Shown here: positions 6,960-8,075 of the stretch, piece after piece
How positions within the stretch are numbered: position 1 is the stretch's first letter
Layout: each line of letters starts with the position of its first letter
From: Micrococcales bacterium
Lineage (GTDB): Bacteria; Actinomycetota; Actinomycetes; S36-B12; UBA5976
Direction of reading: 5' to 3'
Assembly (NCBI GenBank): GCA_024640585.1
Contig: JAHEEQ010000043.1
Location: 1 to 8,075, forward strand
DNA: 8,075 nucleotides
The notes under the pieces: model-generated
The model's input: the letters and a program-made list of their open reading frames with translations, nothing else
What the model was told of the DNA's origin: nothing
Databases searched by the model: none
Made by a program: the position numbers and the translations under genes

Positions 6960-6977
6960 GACTAGATTCATCTAGTC
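6960..6977. repeat. 18-bp palindrome GACTAGATTCATCTAGTC between ridA and crp
   Basis: Two perfect 7-bp arms (GACTAGA/TCTAGTC) around TTCA, 17 bp after the ridA stop and 31 bp before crp ATG. Either a weak terminator stem for ridA (no T run follows) or an operator overlapping the -35 region of a crp promoter. Each arm contains CTAG, which is rare in many bacterial genomes. It is unlike the TGTGA-N6-TCACA Crp site. Confidence 0.45.
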
Positions 6978-6984
6978 TGAGACA

Positions 6985-7003
6985 TAAAATTGGATATAAG
7001 GAG
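6985..7003 (+). promoter_or_regulatory. Possible crp -10 box and Shine-Dalgarno
   Basis: TAAAAT (6985-6990) could be a -10 with start near 6997; its -35 position falls on the palindrome at 6960-6977 and shows no consensus. AAGGAG (6998-7003) lies 5 nt before ATG 7009 and fixes that start over the in-frame TTG 7006. If transcription began near 6997, the leader would be barely long enough to hold the Shine-Dalgarno, so co-transcription with ridA is also possible. Confidence 0.4.
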
Positions 7004-7008
7004 AATTG

Positions 7009-7683
7009 ATGAATGCCCCTGTGAATAGTGCGCCATTATTTGCTGCACTAGACGCTGAAGCTGCCGCTGCACTTCGCTCCTCAATGGTGGAAGTAAAGGC
7101 AAAGAAAGGCGCAGTTATCTTCGCAGAAGGTGAACCGGGGGATCGTCTTTATGTAATCACAACTGGCAAAGTGACACTCGGTCACAAAGCAAAAGATGGT
7201 CGCGAAACTCTGCTTGGAGTTCTCGGACCTGGTGAAATGTTTGGCGAATTAAGTTTGTTCGATCCAGGTTCCCGCACCGCAACCGCAGTTGCGTTAACTG
7301 ATGTAAAACTACTCGGTCTATCTCGCGATGCACTTCGACCATGGCTAACTGGTCGCCCAGAAGTTGCACTAAAACTCTTGCAGGCACTAGCTCAGAGACT
7401 TCGCCGCACTGAAGATGCAATGGCTGACTTGGTTTTTTCAGATGTCCCAGGCCGAGTCGCAAAAGCACTGCTTGCTTTATCCGACAAATTTGGAGTTTTT
7501 AAAAACGGCGAGCTTTATATCGAACACGATATGACTCAAGAAGAGTTGGCACAACTTGTCGGCGCTTCACGCGAAACCGTAAACAAGGCACTAGCTGAAT
7601 TTGTTAACCGCGGCTGGATGAAAGTTGAACAGCGTTCGGTAACAATCATTGATCTTGAGCGCATCCAACGACGTTCAAGTTAA
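7009..7683 (+). CDS. crp: Crp/Fnr-family transcription regulator, GlxR/Crp ortholog of actinobacteria
   Basis: 224 aa. N-terminal cyclic-nucleotide-binding domain (about 10-115): GAVIFAEGEPGDRLYVITTGKV (34-55), DGRETLL, and the phosphate-binding cassette FGELSLFDPGSRTATA (78-93) with Glu80 and Arg89 as expected ribose- and phosphate-binding residues. A long dimerization helix follows (PEVALKLLQALAQRLRRTEDAMADL, 117-141), then the winged helix-turn-helix: DVPGRVAKALLAL (145-157), MTQEELAQLVGASRETVNKALAEF (175-198) with recognition helix SRETVNKAL, then GWMKVEQRSVTIID. All of this resembles GlxR of Corynebacterium and Crp of mycobacteria, global cAMP-responsive regulators. No adenylate cyclase gene is visible here. 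AAGGAG 5 nt before ATG sets the start. No Crp-type site was found upstream, so autoregulation is not shown. Confidence 0.95.
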   Translation: MNAPVNSAPLFAALDAEAAAALRSSMVEVKAKKGAVIFAEGEPGDRLYVITTGKVTLGHKAKDGRETLLGVLGPGEMFGELSLFDPGSRTATAVALTDVKLLGLSRDALRPWLTGRPEVALKLLQALAQRLRRTEDAMADLVFSDVPGRVAKALLALSDKFGVFKNGELYIEHDMTQEELAQLVGASRETVNKALAEFVNRGWMKVEQRSVTIIDLERIQRRSS

Positions 7684-7686
7684 ATT
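7681..7686 (+). promoter_or_regulatory. Putative -10 box TAAATT for leaderless nth, overlapping crp stop
   Basis: TAAATT lies at -12 to -7 from ATG 7693 and its first three bases are the crp stop codon. The 9-bp gap (ATTGCCCTT) has no Shine-Dalgarno. This repeats the arrangement seen before dcd. Confidence 0.45.
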
Positions 7687-7692
7687 GCCCTT

Positions 7693-8075
7693 ATGGCAGC
7701 TAGAACACCGAAGGTAGATACCAGCAATTCGGCTGCAATTTTGCGTATCCTTAAACGGACATACCCAGATGCCAAATGTGAACTAGATTTCAAAAATCCA
7801 CTTGAACTTACAGTTGCAACAATTTTGTCTGCACAATGCACAGATCGAAGGGTCAATGCAGTAACCCCTGCACTTTTCAAGAAATATCCGACAGCAAAAG
7901 CCTTCGCTGCAGCTGATCGAGCCGAACTTGAATCAATGATTGCTTCAACTGGCTTTTTCCGAAATAAGGCCAACTCAATTATTGGTATGGCAGCAAAAGT
8001 TTGTGATGAATTTGGCGGCGAAATTCCCAACACATTGGAAAACCTGGTGAAACTTCCAGGGGTTGGTCGCAAAAC
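7693..8075 (+). CDS. nth: Endonuclease III, 5' part (3' end outside window)
   Basis: 127 complete codons from ATG 7693, open to the window edge. A DNA glycosylase/AP lyase that removes oxidised pyrimidines in base excision repair. Seen: [42 protein letters not shown], the typical start of the fold with SAQCTD at residues 46-51; then [39 protein letters not shown] and the first part of the helix-hairpin-helix LPGVGRK at 121-127. Lys127 aligns with the catalytic Lys120 of the E. coli enzyme. The catalytic Asp and the 4Fe-4S cysteines lie beyond the window. A frame on the opposite strand over the same bases has no family features and is a shadow. Placed next to crp, as in other actinobacteria. 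Probably leaderless. Confidence 0.95.
   Translation, partial: MAARTPKVDTSNSAAILRILKRTYPDAKCELDFKNPLELTVATILSAQCTDRRVNAVTPALFKKYPTAKAFAAADRAELESMIASTGFFRNKANSIIGMAAKVCDEFGGEIPNTLENLVKLPGVGRK

Noticed and set aside
7680..8072. Open frame of 130 codons on the minus strand at the right edge
   Set aside because: It is antisense to nth, whose plus-strand frame shows clear endonuclease III motifs; the minus-strand product has no family features.

Overview
The window looks like a chromosomal, non-mobile stretch from an actinobacterium of modest G+C and very compact gene spacing. The Crp/GlxR-type regulator, the bifunctional-type dCTP deaminase, the 'GSND' metallophosphoesterase and the class A penicillin-binding protein all read like actinobacterial versions. 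The A/T-leaning codon use and the tiny intergenic gaps fit a streamlined lineage such as the freshwater acI/Nanopelagicales group. That placement is an inference from protein style and base composition, not a database result.

Layout, left to right. The 3' part of asd (aspartate-semialdehyde dehydrogenase, +) ends 10 bp from a convergent minus-strand pair: a two-helix membrane protein with a PH-like tail (862-1365) and a GatB/YqeY-domain protein (1369-1833). A perfect 11-bp GC-rich inverted repeat (865-908) lies inside the end of the membrane protein gene and probably serves as the terminator between them. Divergent from yqeY, a plus-strand run follows: metallophosphoesterase (1859-2743), FrnE/DsbA-like oxidoreductase (2765-3391), a small membrane zinc-ribbon protein (3460-3717) and dcd (3727-4305). 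dcd ends 1 bp from the end of a convergent class A PBP gene (4307-6400, minus). A 74-bp divergent promoter region separates the PBP gene from ridA (6475-6942, +). ridA is followed by a crp/glxR-type regulator (7009-7683) and the 5' part of nth (7693 to the window end), both on the plus strand.

The order metallophosphoesterase / PBP / RidA / Crp / Nth recalls a neighbourhood well known in mycobacteria and streptomycetes. Here three genes are interposed between the phosphoesterase and the PBP, and the WhiB-type and ArsA-type genes often seen between the PBP and ridA are absent. The genes share no single pathway. They cover amino-acid and diaminopimelate synthesis (asd), wall synthesis (PBP), dUMP supply and dUTP control (dcd), damage control (ridA, nth), redox (frnE) and global regulation (crp).

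No mobile element, CRISPR array, tRNA or rRNA was seen, and there is no gap over 100 bp without a gene. The most interesting signal is in start-site architecture. Four genes without a Shine-Dalgarno sequence (frnE, dcd, the PBP gene and nth) each carry a TAnnnT box exactly at positions -12 to -7 from the start codon, which is the geometry of leaderless mRNAs. In two of them (dcd, nth) the box begins with the stop codon of the upstream gene. The genes with a good Shine-Dalgarno sequence (zinc-ribbon gene, ridA, crp) lack such a box at that distance.
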